The notes under the pieces were generated by a model, which saw only the letters and a list, made by a program, of their open reading frames with translations, ran no database searches and was not told the DNA's origin. Positions 9,343 to 18,882 of a stretch of DNA of 64,000 nucleotides are shown in pieces (position 1 is the first letter of the stretch; every line of letters starts with the position of its first letter). The stretch spans positions 35,088-99,087 of the forward strand of contig JAKSIJ010000010.1 in the NCBI GenBank assembly GCA_024398875.1, read 5' to 3'. A program made the position numbers and the translations under genes. Source of the DNA: Fibrobacter sp. GTDB taxonomy: Bacteria; Fibrobacterota; Fibrobacteria; Fibrobacterales; Fibrobacteraceae.

Positions 9343-9780
9343 ATGGAACTCAATACTCTCAATCCTGGCAAGGCCAAGGTCGTCAAGCGCAAGCGCATCG
9401 GCCGTGGTCCTGGTTCCGGTTGGGGCACTACTGCTGGCCGTGGCCAGAAGGGTGCCGGCGCTCGTAAGAGTGCTAAGGCCGGTCGTGTCGCTTTTGAAGG
9501 CGGCCAGATGCCTATTCATCGCCGCATCCCGAAGCGTGGCTTCAAGCATGCTGGCATTGAATTCCAGATCGTGAACCTGAAGAAGCTCGCCGCTTGCAGC
9601 GTGACCGAGTTTGACGCAAAGGTTCTCGTTGATCAGGGTTTCATCCGCAATGTGGAACAACCGGTCAAGATCCTCGCATTTGGTTCTATTGACAAGGCTA
9701 TCACTGTAAAAGTTGACGCTATCAGCGAGAAGGCAAAGGCTGCCATCGAAGCTGCTGGCGGAAAAGTCGAGATCGTCTAA
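9343..9780 (+). CDS. rplO: 50S ribosomal protein L15
   Basis: L15 is a late-binding 50S protein. The 145-residue product starts MELNTLNPGKAKV and has the glycine/arginine-rich N-terminal tail (GRGPGSGWGTTAGRGQKG) followed by the FEGGQMPIHRRIPKRGF motif. The ATG at 9343 follows GAGGAG and the rpmD stop by 1 base; an in-frame upstream start at 9304 lies in rpmD and is not used by the family. The stop overlaps the secY ATG. Confidence 0.97.
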   Translation: MELNTLNPGKAKVVKRKRIGRGPGSGWGTTAGRGQKGAGARKSAKAGRVAFEGGQMPIHRRIPKRGFKHAGIEFQIVNLKKLAACSVTEFDAKVLVDQGFIRNVEQPVKILAFGSIDKAITVKVDAISEKAKAAIEAAGGKVEIV

Positions 9781-11138
9781 TGGAAGCTCTCAAGAAAGCT
9801 ATCGATGCGTTCGTCAATGCCTTCAAGATTGAGGACTTGCGTAAGAAGTTGCTCTTCACGCTTGCCATCCTCGTCGTGTTCCGCATTGGCGCCCACATCA
9901 CCATCCCCGGAGTGAATTCCGCCGTTTTGGGGGAATACTTCCGTAACTCCAACAACCTGTTCGGCTTGTACGACTCGTTCACTGGTGGTGCTTTTGCTAA
10001 GGCAACCATCTTTGCTCTGGGTATCATGCCGTACATTAGTGCGAGCATTATCATTCAGTTGATGGGCTCCGTCATCCCCGCCATCCAGATGTTGCAGAAG
10101 GAAGGCCAGGAAGGGCGCGCCAAGCTGAACCAGTATACTCGTTACTTTACGGTGGCTTTGTCCGCCTTGCAGGGATGGGGCATTTCTGTGTGGCTTTCCT
10201 CCCTCAAGGTTTCCACTGCTGCTGGTAATGTCTCTGTTTTGGCAGAAGACTTCTCCAGTGGTCTCGGGAACGTTGGGTTCCGTTTACTTGCTACCTTGAC
10301 CTTCACTGCAGGTACCGTCTTCGTGATGTACCTGGGCGAACAGATTACGTCCCATGGTGTAGGCAATGGTATTTCTCTTATTATCTTCGCCGGTATCGTC
10401 GGCAGCCTCCCAAGGGCTGTCCTTGCAGACGTGGAAATGTTGAAGGAAGGCATTCAGCCTTTGGCTATGGAAGTATTTATCCTCGCCATTGTGCTTGTGA
10501 TTGTCGGATTCATCGTTTTCGTGGAGCAAGCGAACCGTCGCATTCCACTCCAAAGTCCTCGTCGGACAGTTGGGAACAAGGTGATGGGTGGTCAGTCCAG
10601 CTATTTGCCCTTCAAGGTGAATACCGCTAACGTGATCCCCGTGATCTTCGCAAGCTGCATCATGTTCATTCCAGCAATGATTGCATCTTGGTTCCCAAAT
10701 GTTAGTGTGATGCAGGCTTTTGCAGGCGCGTTCATTCCAGGTCACATTACTTACAGTGTGATTGACGCACTCCTGATTATATTCTTCACCTTCTTCTATA
10801 CGGCAATCCAGTACAACCCGAACGACATTGCCGAGAACTTGAAGAGATCCGGTGGGTTTATTCCAGGAATTCGTCCGGGTAAACAGACTGCAGAATACAT
10901 TGACCATGTGTTAACCCGAATTTCATTGCCGGGCTCTCTGTACCTCGCTTTCATCAGCGTTGTACCGCTCCATTTGAAAGATGCCTTCAATATGAATTAC
11001 TATATTGGGGGAACTTCGGTACTCATTGTGGTCGGTGTTGCACTGGATACACTTCGTCAACTCGAAGCCCAGTTGCATACCAAAAATTATGAAGGTTTCC
11101 TGAAGAGCGGCCGCATTCGCGGCAGGATGGCATCTTAG
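9780..11138 (+). CDS. secY: Protein translocase subunit SecY
   Basis: SecY is the channel of the general secretion system in the inner membrane, working with SecE, SecG and SecA. The protein has 452 residues with ten predicted membrane helices. Diagnostic segments are [13 protein letters not shown] near the N-terminus, the plug region after it ([13 protein letters not shown]), [20 protein letters not shown] in cytoplasmic loop 4, and [22 protein letters not shown] in loop 5. It overlaps rplO by one base and infA by one base. adk and map, which often follow secY, are absent. Confidence 0.98.
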   Translation: MEALKKAIDAFVNAFKIEDLRKKLLFTLAILVVFRIGAHITIPGVNSAVLGEYFRNSNNLFGLYDSFTGGAFAKATIFALGIMPYISASIIIQLMGSVIPAIQMLQKEGQEGRAKLNQYTRYFTVALSALQGWGISVWLSSLKVSTAAGNVSVLAEDFSSGLGNVGFRLLATLTFTAGTVFVMYLGEQITSHGVGNGISLIIFAGIVGSLPRAVLADVEMLKEGIQPLAMEVFILAIVLVIVGFIVFVEQANRRIPLQSPRRTVGNKVMGGQSSYLPFKVNTANVIPVIFASCIMFIPAMIASWFPNVSVMQAFAGAFIPGHITYSVIDALLIIFFTFFYTAIQYNPNDIAENLKRSGGFIPGIRPGKQTAEYIDHVLTRISLPGSLYLAFISVVPLHLKDAFNMNYYIGGTSVLIVVGVALDTLRQLEAQLHTKNYEGFLKSGRIRGRMAS

Positions 11139-11356
11139 TGGCTAAAGAAGAAGGCATTCAAGTTGAAGGCGTTGTGTTGGAAGCTCTCCCCAACGCGTTC
11201 TTCCGTGTCAAGCTCGGAAACGACCATGAGATCCTCGCTCATGTTTCAGGAAAGATGCGTCGGCATTTCATCCGAATTTTGCCCGACGATAAAGTGTTGG
11301 TTGAAATTTCTCCCTACGACCTCAATCGCGGGAGAATAACATACCGTTACAAGTAA
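11138..11356 (+). CDS. infA: Translation initiation factor IF-1, GTG start
   Basis: IF-1 binds the 30S A site and helps start-site selection. The 72-residue OB-fold protein reads [21 protein letters not shown] from a GTG whose G is shared with the secY TAG stop. The motifs [22 protein letters not shown] and [15 protein letters not shown] are family hallmarks. Overlap with secY implies translational coupling, and its place before rpmJ and rpsM is the standard one. Confidence 0.97.
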   Translation: MAKEEGIQVEGVVLEALPNAFFRVKLGNDHEILAHVSGKMRRHFIRILPDDKVLVEISPYDLNRGRITYRYK

Positions 11357-11382
11357 TAGGTATTCAAAAGAAGGTCAAACCT

Positions 11383-11499
11383 ATGAAAATCAAAGCCTCC
11401 ATCAAACCCAGATGTGAAAACTGCAAGATCATCCGTCGTAAGGGTGTATTGCGCATCATCTGTTCGAAGAACCCCCGTCACAAGCAGAAGCAGGGATAA
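11383..11499 (+). CDS. rpmJ: 50S ribosomal protein L36, zinc-binding form
   Basis: A 38-residue protein starting [19 protein letters not shown]. It has the zinc-binding set CENC, a later cysteine ([10 protein letters not shown]) and a histidine (PRHKQKQG), that is, the C+ form of L36. AAGAAGG lies about 8 bases before the ATG. It lies between infA and rpsM as in many bacteria. Too short for most automatic gene calls. Confidence 0.95.
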   Translation: MKIKASIKPRCENCKIIRRKGVLRIICSKNPRHKQKQG

Positions 11500-11508
11500 G
11501 GAGATCGT

Positions 11509-11877
11509 ATGGCACGTATCGCTGGTGTCGATTTACCGAGAAACAAGACTGTTGAATACGGTCTGACGGCAATCTATGGTGTCGGTCTGTTCACCGCTAA
11601 TAAGGTCTGTGCTCAGCTGGGCATTGACAAGACCAAGAAGTGTGACGACCTGACTGAAGAAGAACAAGGTAAGATTCGTCATCTCTTGGAAGACGAATAC
11701 TCTGTGGAAGGTCAGCTCCGCGCAGAAATCACCTTGAACATTAAGCGTCTGCAGGATATTGGCTGCTATCGTGGTATCCGCCACCGCAAGGGCCTCCCGG
11801 TCCGCGGTCAGCGTTCCCGCACCAATGCTCGTACTCGTAAGGGTCCGAAGAAGACTGTGGCTAACAAGAAGAAGTAA
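11509..11877 (+). CDS. rpsM: 30S ribosomal protein S13
   Basis: S13 is at the top of the 30S head and contacts P-site tRNA and the 50S subunit. It has 122 residues, starting [20 protein letters not shown], with the helix-two-turn-helix region and the basic tail [27 protein letters not shown] precedes the ATG. rpsK follows 11 bases later. Confidence 0.98.
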   Translation: MARIAGVDLPRNKTVEYGLTAIYGVGLFTANKVCAQLGIDKTKKCDDLTEEEQGKIRHLLEDEYSVEGQLRAEITLNIKRLQDIGCYRGIRHRKGLPVRGQRSRTNARTRKGPKKTVANKKK

Positions 11878-11888
11878 GGAGTTTTATC

Positions 11889-12323
11889 GTGGCTGAAGAA
11901 GTAATTAATGAAACTGCTGCCGCTGTTGAAGCTCCGGCTGCTGAAGAAGTTAAGGTTAAGAAGGGCAAGAAGCGTATTGACGTTCAGGGCATTGCTTGCG
12001 TGTTCGCTTCCTTCAATAACACAATCGTTTCTATTACCGATGCTCGCGGTAACGTTGTAGCTTGGGGCTCTCCCGGTAACTCCGGTTTCAAGGGCTCTCG
12101 TAAGAGCACTCCGTTTGCTGCACAGCTCGCTGCTGAAGTCGCTGCTCGCAAGGCTTTCGACCTCGGTATGCGCAAGGTTGATGTCCGCGTCAAGGGCGCA
12201 GGTGGTGGTCGTGAATCCGCTGTCCGTGCTATCAAGAATGCGGGCCTCGAAGTTCTCTCTATTCGAGACGTGACGGGCGTTCCGCACAATGGTTGCCGTC
12301 CTAAAAAGAAGAGAAGAGTCTAA
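11889..12323 (+). CDS. rpsK: 30S ribosomal protein S11 with acidic N-terminal extension, GTG start
   Basis: S11 forms part of the 30S platform and binds near the Shine-Dalgarno helix. The product is 144 residues, about 15 longer than usual, because a leader rich in Glu and Ala (residues 1-21) precedes the Lys-rich patch and the conserved core that starts near [18 protein letters not shown]. The C-terminus [15 protein letters not shown] is canonical. The GTG at 11889 follows AAGGAG, which supports the long form. rpsD, which normally follows, is absent; rpoA starts 18 bases later. Confidence 0.96.
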   Translation: MAEEVINETAAAVEAPAAEEVKVKKGKKRIDVQGIACVFASFNNTIVSITDARGNVVAWGSPGNSGFKGSRKSTPFAAQLAAEVAARKAFDLGMRKVDVRVKGAGGGRESAVRAIKNAGLEVLSIRDVTGVPHNGCRPKKKRRV

Positions 12324-12341
12324 TTAAAAGAGGTATCGCCA

Positions 12342-13316
12342 ATGATGTGGAAATCACTTCAGATGCCGCGCAGCTTCCAGAAAGTTGAGACCGGCGAAGA
12401 TGGCCGCTACGCCAAGTTTGTCGTAGAAGCCTTGGAACGTGGCTGGGGTATCACCCTGGGTAACGCCCTTCGTCGTACGCTTCTCTCTTCTCTGCAGGGT
12501 GCGGCAATTGTCTCCGTCAAGATTGAAGGCGTGGACAAGGAATTTTCTACTGTTCCCGGTGTTAAGGAAGATGTCACTGACATTATCCTCAACTTGAAGA
12601 GCCTGCGCGTCAAGCTCCTGTCCGACCATGACGAAACCCTTCGCCTGGATATGTCCGGCGACGGTGAAGTTACTGCTAAGGACTTCATGGATAATCCGAA
12701 TGTCGCTATCCTGACTCCGGATGTTCATATCGCAACGCTGAACGGTAATGCATCCCTGTCTCTGGAAGTGAAGATTTCCAGCGGCCGTGGCTACGTTACT
12801 GCCGACGAATTGAAGGACAAGGACGCTCCCATCGGTGTTATCGCCATGGACGCCAACTTCAATCCGGTGCAGAAAGTCGCAATGCACATCAGCGATACCC
12901 GCGTTGGCCAGAAGACGGACTACAACCGTCTGGAACTTGAGATTACTACTGACGGCTCCATCGATCCCGAAGACGCTCTTGCCTATGCTGCAAAGCTCCT
13001 CGTTGATCACCTGGAAATCTTCATCAACTTCGAAGGCGATCTCGAATCTCCTGAAGAACTCGAACTTGACGAAGAACGTCAGCGTATCGCAACGCTCCTG
13101 CGCACCCGCGTGGACGATCTGGAACTTTCCGTTCGCTCCAGCAACTGCCTCCGTATGGCAAACATCCATACCGTTGGCGAACTTGTGCGCAACAAGGAAA
13201 ACGATATGCTCAAATACAAGAACTTCGGTCGTAAGTCCTTGGTTGAACTTAACGAAGTATTGACCTCCATGGGCCTCAGCTTTGGTATGGACGTCGATGA
13301 CTACTTGAAGGATTAA
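12342..13316 (+). CDS. rpoA: DNA-directed RNA polymerase alpha subunit
   Basis: The alpha subunit dimerises to start RNA polymerase assembly, and its C-terminal domain contacts UP elements and activators. The protein has 324 residues. The N-domain shows GWGITLGNALRRTLLSSL and KEDVTDIILNLK; after an acidic linker, the C-terminal HhH domain shows LELSVRSSNCLRMANIHTVGEL and KNFGRKSLVELNEVL. The start may be ATG 12342 or the next codon, also ATG. AAAGAGGT lies upstream. rplQ follows after 2 bases. Confidence 0.98.
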   Translation: MMWKSLQMPRSFQKVETGEDGRYAKFVVEALERGWGITLGNALRRTLLSSLQGAAIVSVKIEGVDKEFSTVPGVKEDVTDIILNLKSLRVKLLSDHDETLRLDMSGDGEVTAKDFMDNPNVAILTPDVHIATLNGNASLSLEVKISSGRGYVTADELKDKDAPIGVIAMDANFNPVQKVAMHISDTRVGQKTDYNRLELEITTDGSIDPEDALAYAAKLLVDHLEIFINFEGDLESPEELELDEERQRIATLLRTRVDDLELSVRSSNCLRMANIHTVGELVRNKENDMLKYKNFGRKSLVELNEVLTSMGLSFGMDVDDYLKD

Positions 13317-13318
13317 AA

Positions 13319-13786
13319 ATGAGACACGGTGTAAAAAACAAGAAACTCGGTGTGAATGCCGAACACAAGCGTGCCATCCTCCGCGCTCTTGCCACTTCCA
13401 TTATTGGAAAGGGCATGGAAGCGGAACAGAGCAACCGCTACGTGCGCACTACTCTCCACAAGGCTAAGCTCGTCCGCAGCGTTGTGGATCGTATGATTAC
13501 CTATGCCAAGAAGGGTGACCTTTCTGCCCGTCGTGAAGCTGCCCGCTTCATCAAGGAGCCGAAGGTTCTCCAAGACCTGTTTGCCACAATCGGTCCGCGT
13601 TATGCAAACCGCAACGGCGGTTACACTCGCGTGCTGAAGCTCGGCCCGAACCGCGCTGGTGACGCAGCTGAAATGGCTCTCGTCGGTCTCGTCGAAGACG
13701 AAATCGTCGCAAAGGCCAAGAAGTCTAGCGATGCCGCCAAGTCCGAAGCCGTAAGCATGGTGGAAGGCGAAAGCAAGGCTGTATAA
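13319..13786 (+). CDS. rplQ: 50S ribosomal protein L17
   Basis: L17 is the last gene of the superoperon. The product has 155 residues, longer than the roughly 120 of many bacterial L17 proteins. The core starts MRHGVKNKKLGVNAEHKRAI, with NGGYTRVLKLGPNRAGDAAEMALVGLV-type sequence near residues 100-126, and then a tail of about 30 residues rich in Ala, Lys, Ser and Glu. A terminator follows 62 bases downstream. Confidence 0.96.
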   Translation: MRHGVKNKKLGVNAEHKRAILRALATSIIGKGMEAEQSNRYVRTTLHKAKLVRSVVDRMITYAKKGDLSARREAARFIKEPKVLQDLFATIGPRYANRNGGYTRVLKLGPNRAGDAAEMALVGLVEDEIVAKAKKSSDAAKSEAVSMVEGESKAV

Positions 13787-13847
13787 CACTTTGCATAACA
13801 ACTTTGTGTTGTTTGTGTCATCTGTGTAATTGTACAGTAAAACTTTG

Positions 13848-13882
13848 TCACCCCGCTTTTTTAGCGGGGTGATTTTTTTTAT
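13848..13882 (+). terminator. Rho-independent terminator of the ribosomal superoperon
   Basis: A perfect 10-bp stem (TCACCCCGCT pairing with AGCGGGGTGA) with a 5-base T loop is followed by a run of eight T. It lies 62 bases after rplQ and before the polysaccharide genes, and so marks the end of the tuf-to-rplQ unit. Confidence 0.93.
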
Positions 13883-13917
13883 TTTGTGCTAGATTCTGTT
13901 TTATAGTGGATATTGTT

Positions 13918-15087
13918 ATGATTTGCGTAAAAAAATGGCTGGCTCTCATTTTGGCAATAGTAGCTATGGCCTTTGCGGATTCGCATACTTCTGGAGTTGC
14001 GCTTAGTACTTCTCCTTCGCTTACAAGTCGTAGTGGTGTTGCGCTAAATCCGACATATGCAGACCAAGCCGTTGACTCGACGTATGTAGTCGGACCTGGT
14101 GATTTTTTGGATTTGGTGTTAGAAAACAATTACATCACTGTTCAGATATATCCTGATGGTTCTGTAGTGATTGAGGAATGTGGTTCAGTAAATGTAGGCG
14201 GAAAAACTCTTACGGAAGCTCGGGAATTGATTTTAGATTTAGCGGCAAAGCGGTATAAGAGAGATTTGTGTTTTGTTCAGTTAGCTGCCCTAAAAAAATT
14301 TAGGGTGAATATTATGGGGGCGGTATCTCAGGTGGGACAGCACATTGTTGAACCACAAACTCGTTTTAGTTATTTCGTACGCCAGATAGGGGGAATCCTT
14401 TCTACGGCGAATACAGAGGACATTCAGGTTTTCCGTGGCAAAGATACATTGCATATTGACTATAATGAAATGTCTTCTAAGGGGGACTTTGAAGACGACA
14501 TTTTCCTGGAACAGGGAGATAGAATTTTTGTCCCGTTTGTTGAGGTAAATGACAATGTCCTTTTGATTTTCCCGGAATCCCGTTCCAGTGTAACTTACAA
14601 GGAAGGGCGTACACTTCAGGAATACTATGAAATGGCTGGAGGAAACAGGGAGAATGCCAACTACAAGTCTATTTGCGTTCGCGAACCAGGAAAGGCTCCG
14701 CGTTGGGTAACAACGTCTGAGATGAAGGAGACGAAGATTGCTGCTAACACGGAAGTGGAATTTACTATGCAAGACATGTTTGTCTACGTGGGCGGTGCTG
14801 TAACGGCTATGGGCAAATTTCCATTTAACGCTTCATGGCATGCCATTGATTATATATCTGCGGCAGGAATAAACATTACTACAGGTAGCTGGAATCAGGT
14901 AAAAGTCTGGCGCGGTAGTGAACCGGAAGCAGTTTCGGTAAAAGTGGCTGAGGATGAAATTTTGCCGGGAGATTTGATTGAAATCCCTAGGAGTCGCTAT
15001 GAATCAGTCAAGGATTTTACACTATTTCTTGCTTCCTTGCTGACAGTTATTTCTTCTGGTCTCATTCTCTACATGACAATTAAGTAG
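13918..15087 (+). CDS. Outer-membrane polysaccharide export protein (OPX/Wza family)
   Basis: This is a polysaccharide export protein: OPX proteins form the periplasm-spanning and outer-membrane channel for capsule or exopolysaccharide. The start is ATG 13918 (389 residues), giving a signal peptide (KKWLALILAIVAMAFA); an in-frame GTG at 13906 would only lengthen the N-terminus. The Poly_export domain begins around YVVGPGDFLDLVLENN and has YPDGSVVIEECGSVNVGGKT; SLBB-like segments follow, and the end is a hydrophobic helix (LFLASLLTVISSGLILYM) of the kind that crosses the outer membrane in Wza. A Wzz-like gene starts 4 bases later. No clear ribosome-binding site was seen. Confidence 0.9.
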   Translation: MICVKKWLALILAIVAMAFADSHTSGVALSTSPSLTSRSGVALNPTYADQAVDSTYVVGPGDFLDLVLENNYITVQIYPDGSVVIEECGSVNVGGKTLTEARELILDLAAKRYKRDLCFVQLAALKKFRVNIMGAVSQVGQHIVEPQTRFSYFVRQIGGILSTANTEDIQVFRGKDTLHIDYNEMSSKGDFEDDIFLEQGDRIFVPFVEVNDNVLLIFPESRSSVTYKEGRTLQEYYEMAGGNRENANYKSICVREPGKAPRWVTTSEMKETKIAANTEVEFTMQDMFVYVGGAVTAMGKFPFNASWHAIDYISAAGINITTGSWNQVKVWRGSEPEAVSVKVAEDEILPGDLIEIPRSRYESVKDFTLFLASLLTVISSGLILYMTIK

Positions 15088-15091
15088 CCTT

Positions 15092-16312
15092 ATGGAAAAA
15101 CAGGAATCTATAGGATTTATCGAAGTTTGCCTTCGAATTCTGAATAACGACTTGAAGCGTTTCAAGTTATGTCTTGCTATGGTTCTTATTCCGACGATAG
15201 TGGCTTTTGTTCTAGTGATGTGGGTGATTGAGCCCACATATCGTGCGACTGCTATTGTTACGCCCCCTAGCAGCAATCAGTCCTCTATTGGGAACGGAAT
15301 CAGCAATATTCTAGGAAGTTCGGGTAAGGGCGGATCGGGCGGACTCAGTTCATTGCTGAAGTTGTCAACGAGTGATGAAGATGCTGATGTTGTTTGGACG
15401 ATTTTCAATTCATGGGAATTGCATACGCAAGTCATTGATCGCTTTGATTTGGCGACGCATTATGAGTATAAGGGAAAGTATAAAGCAGACCTATTAAAAG
15501 AATTTAGGAAGAACTTTGATTTTGATTCAAACAATGAAAACATGTTTGAAATCACGGTGGAGGATAAAGATCCTCATATTGCAGCTGAAATCATAAAGTT
15601 CATGCTGGTAAAGGCGGATTCGGCTTTTAACGCCTATAAGACTTCTGAGGCTCGGCAATCCAGGGAATATTTCCAAACACGGCTGGATTCTTGTGAGAAG
15701 GTGCTGGATTCCTTGACAAAGGAATTCTCTAAGTTCCAGTCGGAAAATAATTTCTATGACCCGGAAATCCAGATGGAATCTACGATCAAGTATTTAAGTG
15801 ATTTGCAGGCAAAACGTGAAGAATTGTCTATGGAAATGGCTTACGAGAAAGATGATCGTGGAACGAATAGTAAGCGGTATGATCAATTATCGAAACGTTA
15901 TAAAGGCGTGAATTCCGCTTTGAGTGGAACATTGAAGGGAAAAAACGACAAGGTTGGGATGGTATCTCTGCAAAAGTCTCCAGAGTTGGCAGCCCAATAT
16001 ATGCAATTTGAATCAGAGATAAAGGTACAGGAAGCTCTTTATCAAATGCTGCGCGTGCAAAGGGAAGAATTACTGCTAGAAGAAGCAAAGATGCTTACCA
16101 ATTTGCATATTTTGGAACCTCCTTGGGAAAATGACAAGAAAGTGGCACCTGTGCGCAGTTTGGTACTGGCATTTACCTTTGCCGTATTCTTCATGTTTGC
16201 AACAGTCATTTGCAATGTTCTGGCTTATCTGGATGCAGAGGCGGAGAAGGGAACGGACACGGCTGCAGAGTGGTTGAAGCTGAAAAATATATTTAGAAGA
16301 CGCAAGGGTTGA
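15092..16312 (+). CDS. Wzz-type polysaccharide chain-length determinant
   Basis: Polysaccharide co-polymerases of this type set the length of chains made by Wzy. The protein has 406 residues, with an N-terminal membrane helix near residues 29-50, a Gly/Ser-rich stretch (GKGGSGGLSSLLKL) that is common early in the periplasmic domain, a long helical periplasmic region (residues ~170-320), and a C-terminal membrane helix near 350-375. The cytoplasmic end is short with no Walker motif, so it is not the kinase-fused PCP-2a type. It lies between the OPX and Wzy-like genes; all three are probably one transcript. Confidence 0.88.
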   Translation: MEKQESIGFIEVCLRILNNDLKRFKLCLAMVLIPTIVAFVLVMWVIEPTYRATAIVTPPSSNQSSIGNGISNILGSSGKGGSGGLSSLLKLSTSDEDADVVWTIFNSWELHTQVIDRFDLATHYEYKGKYKADLLKEFRKNFDFDSNNENMFEITVEDKDPHIAAEIIKFMLVKADSAFNAYKTSEARQSREYFQTRLDSCEKVLDSLTKEFSKFQSENNFYDPEIQMESTIKYLSDLQAKREELSMEMAYEKDDRGTNSKRYDQLSKRYKGVNSALSGTLKGKNDKVGMVSLQKSPELAAQYMQFESEIKVQEALYQMLRVQREELLLEEAKMLTNLHILEPPWENDKKVAPVRSLVLAFTFAVFFMFATVICNVLAYLDAEAEKGTDTAAEWLKLKNIFRRRKG

Positions 16313-16314
16313 CC

Positions 16315-17655
16315 ATGTTTTCGCTGGTAGCGGAGTATCCGGTTAGCTCGGCTTTATTTCTAGTTGTTCTTTTCTGTATATTTCAAGCTCTTTTCTTAAA
16401 GAAAGATTTTTTTAGCCCTATGAATGTGTACTGCTTTTCGCAGTGCATCACTTTGGGCATTGCATACTTGCAATTAGATTATGCCATGTCTGATTTTCAT
16501 TTGTCGACATGGCTGATGTGGATAGGGGCCCTCATTTCATTTAGCACGGGTTGCATCCTTTCCAGGTTATACGCAAAAACGAAAGGTATACCAGTAACGG
16601 TTCAGCCCTGCACGCTTCAAACAGGATACAATTGGAAATTACACGTGCTGTTTTCTTTTGGGGCTTTTTGCTTTTTTCTGATAGGGATTTTTGGAATCAT
16701 TCACACTGCAGGTAACTTGCTAGTATTTGTGGATAATCCAGGCCAGTGGATGTCCGCTGATACGGATTACGGCTACTTCCCGTTGTTTTTTAGCAGTGGC
16801 CCCTTGTGTGTGCTATTATTTGGGATTGCATCTTTTTCACGTTTTAATGGCATTAAGCATTTGCGGGTTATTTCGCGGGTGATGATTCTTGTGACGATAG
16901 CCTTGAATTTTATGGCATACCCCAATCGTGGAGCATTGTTTTTTAGTTTGGGCTTTATTGTCATTCTATTCAATTATCTCCATAAAAGAATATCTCCTTT
17001 GTGGATTATTTTATGCCTTGCTTTATCTATAGGCGCTTTTGTGGGTATAAGCTCTTTGAGAGATCAGTATGGAGGTGATTCTATACAGAATGTAGCGGCA
17101 AAGAAGGTGATGCTTTTGCCATACATGTATGTGTCAAACAACTATTGGAATTTTGATTATGCGGTCAACCCTCCTAGTGATAGGGAATATCATCCTCATA
17201 CTTACGGCATAGATTTTTTCCACGGAATCTTCGAATTTACAGGCATTTCGGGCGGAATAAGAAGAAGTTATCGCTGGGACAGTCTTTTTGATGAAAGCAT
17301 TCAGAAGATGGATGGATTTAATACAGCCAGCTACTTATGGGAAGTGTACAAGGATTTATGGATTCCGGGGATTTTCTTATTACCCTTTTTCTGCGGGTTG
17401 GCGTTATCTCTATTGCACCTTAAATTGTGTAAGCCATTTACGCCTAGGACCATCATGTTTTATGCACTATTCATCTACTTTATTGGCTGGTGGTTTTTTA
17501 CGCCGGGCTACAAGCAGGGAATATACTGGATTTGGATGGGAATAATGTTTTTTATATCTACGGTTTGTATGCGTTACAAGCCGTTACCAGGAAAGTCTGC
17601 GGTTCTTGATGAAGTAGCAACCGAGGAAGAGCGTAAGGAAGAAATCTCCGCTTAA
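16315..17655 (+). CDS. Wzy-type oligosaccharide repeat-unit polymerase (membrane protein)
   Basis: A 446-residue polytopic membrane protein with about twelve hydrophobic segments, resembling O-antigen or exopolysaccharide polymerases, which join lipid-linked repeat units at the periplasmic face. Support comes from topology, a large periplasmic loop in the second half (about residues 255-340, with RRSYRWDS and DGFNTASYLWEVY), and its position after an OPX and a Wzz gene; polymerases have little sequence conservation. ATG 16315 was chosen rather than TTG 16309, which overlaps the preceding stop. The last 72 bases overlap the flippase gene on the opposite strand. Confidence 0.75.
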   Translation: MFSLVAEYPVSSALFLVVLFCIFQALFLKKDFFSPMNVYCFSQCITLGIAYLQLDYAMSDFHLSTWLMWIGALISFSTGCILSRLYAKTKGIPVTVQPCTLQTGYNWKLHVLFSFGAFCFFLIGIFGIIHTAGNLLVFVDNPGQWMSADTDYGYFPLFFSSGPLCVLLFGIASFSRFNGIKHLRVISRVMILVTIALNFMAYPNRGALFFSLGFIVILFNYLHKRISPLWIILCLALSIGAFVGISSLRDQYGGDSIQNVAAKKVMLLPYMYVSNNYWNFDYAVNPPSDREYHPHTYGIDFFHGIFEFTGISGGIRRSYRWDSLFDESIQKMDGFNTASYLWEVYKDLWIPGIFLLPFFCGLALSLLHLKLCKPFTPRTIMFYALFIYFIGWWFFTPGYKQGIYWIWMGIMFFISTVCMRYKPLPGKSAVLDEVATEEERKEEISA

Positions 17656-18846
17656 TGTGAGGACCGGAATAAGGTTCGGAGCAACATATCTAGCTCCAAT
17701 ACTGCATATAGCAATATTTAATAGTCCGCCTATGGAAATCATGATTCCATAGAGAATGGTTTTCTTTTCCTTGAGGAGAGTGGAAATCATTCCTAAACGA
17801 ATTGCTTGGAACAATAAAGAGAAGGAAAGTATCTGCAGGCATTGGCTACTGATTTGAAGAATGTCGGGAGTCCAAGGAGATGCAAAGAAAATGATTTTCA
17901 AGGTCCAGCTGGGGAATAGCCATAGAGGGCTGCTGATGGCGATGATGAAGGCGGTGAAGATGGCTTGGTCCCGAAGGCTTAATTGTCCCTGCTTTGATTT
18001 GTGAAGCGTGAGCACACTGGAGTAGATGAAATAGACCATGAGGCTGGAGGCGAGGGTCATAAGCCTGTGGGAGAAGTTGTAGGCCCCTAGAAATTCGGGA
18101 GGGGCGACGTGGGATACGGTGTACAGGCCAACGGGGAGATAGGCGAAGCTTGCAATGCTTGTGGCAGCAAATGGGCAAGCGGACTTTAGCATCAGCTTGA
18201 AGAATTTAAAGGTTTGGTAACGGATGCGGAATATTTTGAAGGAGAAGGCCTGACTGACGCCGAAACTGAAGGCGGGAAGTGCTGCGAGAACAGTGGCTAG
18301 TGCAATAAGAGGGATGGAATCAAAATGGAACACATAAAGGCAAAGCGTCATGACTCCTGTGAAGGAGAGGGTGTGCAGGACCTTTGAAATCAGAAGTTTT
18401 TTCCAGAAGTGTCCACAGATGAAGTACCAGTCAAAAAAGGCGTGCTGAAAGAGGAGCCCCGCGACAAGAATGAGCTCGCCACCGAACGTGGGCTGGTTTC
18501 TCCTGAAAAGGCAGGCAAATGCAATCATGGCGATGCCAGAAAGGAGAGTCATGAACAGTCTGAGTTGAAGAACGTTCGTGAACAGGGAACCTTCTGAGGC
18601 GCGCTTCCCGAAATAGGCGAGGATTAGAGTCATCATCCCGAAATCGGCGATGGCGCAAAAGATGGTGTAATCCGTTTGCAGTACGCCAAAGTGGCCGAAG
18701 TTTACAATTCCCAGATTATTTGCGATAATATTCTGGAACAGGAGAGTAACCCCCTGGATGAGAATGTTCACCAGGGAAATGAATACTCCGATTTTAATGT
18801 TTTTTAACACCTGCAACGGGGCATAAAATAGATGTTTTACAGTCAA
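17584..18846 (-). CDS. Wzx-type polysaccharide flippase (MOP superfamily)
   Basis: A 420-residue protein with about twelve hydrophobic segments of the polysaccharide transporter (MATE/MOP) fold, which flips undecaprenyl-linked sugar units across the inner membrane. The N-terminal half has the pattern NIIANNLGIVNFGHFGVLQ and a later DFGMMTLILAYFGKR that is typical of Wzx/RfbX proteins. It is convergent with the Wzy-like gene and overlaps it by 72 bases, yet the two most likely serve the same pathway. No glycosyltransferase lies next to it. Confidence 0.82.
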   Translation of the reverse strand: MTVKHLFYAPLQVLKNIKIGVFISLVNILIQGVTLLFQNIIANNLGIVNFGHFGVLQTDYTIFCAIADFGMMTLILAYFGKRASEGSLFTNVLQLRLFMTLLSGIAMIAFACLFRRNQPTFGGELILVAGLLFQHAFFDWYFICGHFWKKLLISKVLHTLSFTGVMTLCLYVFHFDSIPLIALATVLAALPAFSFGVSQAFSFKIFRIRYQTFKFFKLMLKSACPFAATSIASFAYLPVGLYTVSHVAPPEFLGAYNFSHRLMTLASSLMVYFIYSSVLTLHKSKQGQLSLRDQAIFTAFIIAISSPLWLFPSWTLKIIFFASPWTPDILQISSQCLQILSFSLLFQAIRLGMISTLLKEKKTILYGIMISIGGLLNIAICSIGARYVAPNLIPVLTLSGDFFLTLFLGCYFIKNRRLSW

Positions 18847-18882
18847 GTGTCTTTGAGTTTTTGTATCTTTGACGGCGAAATC

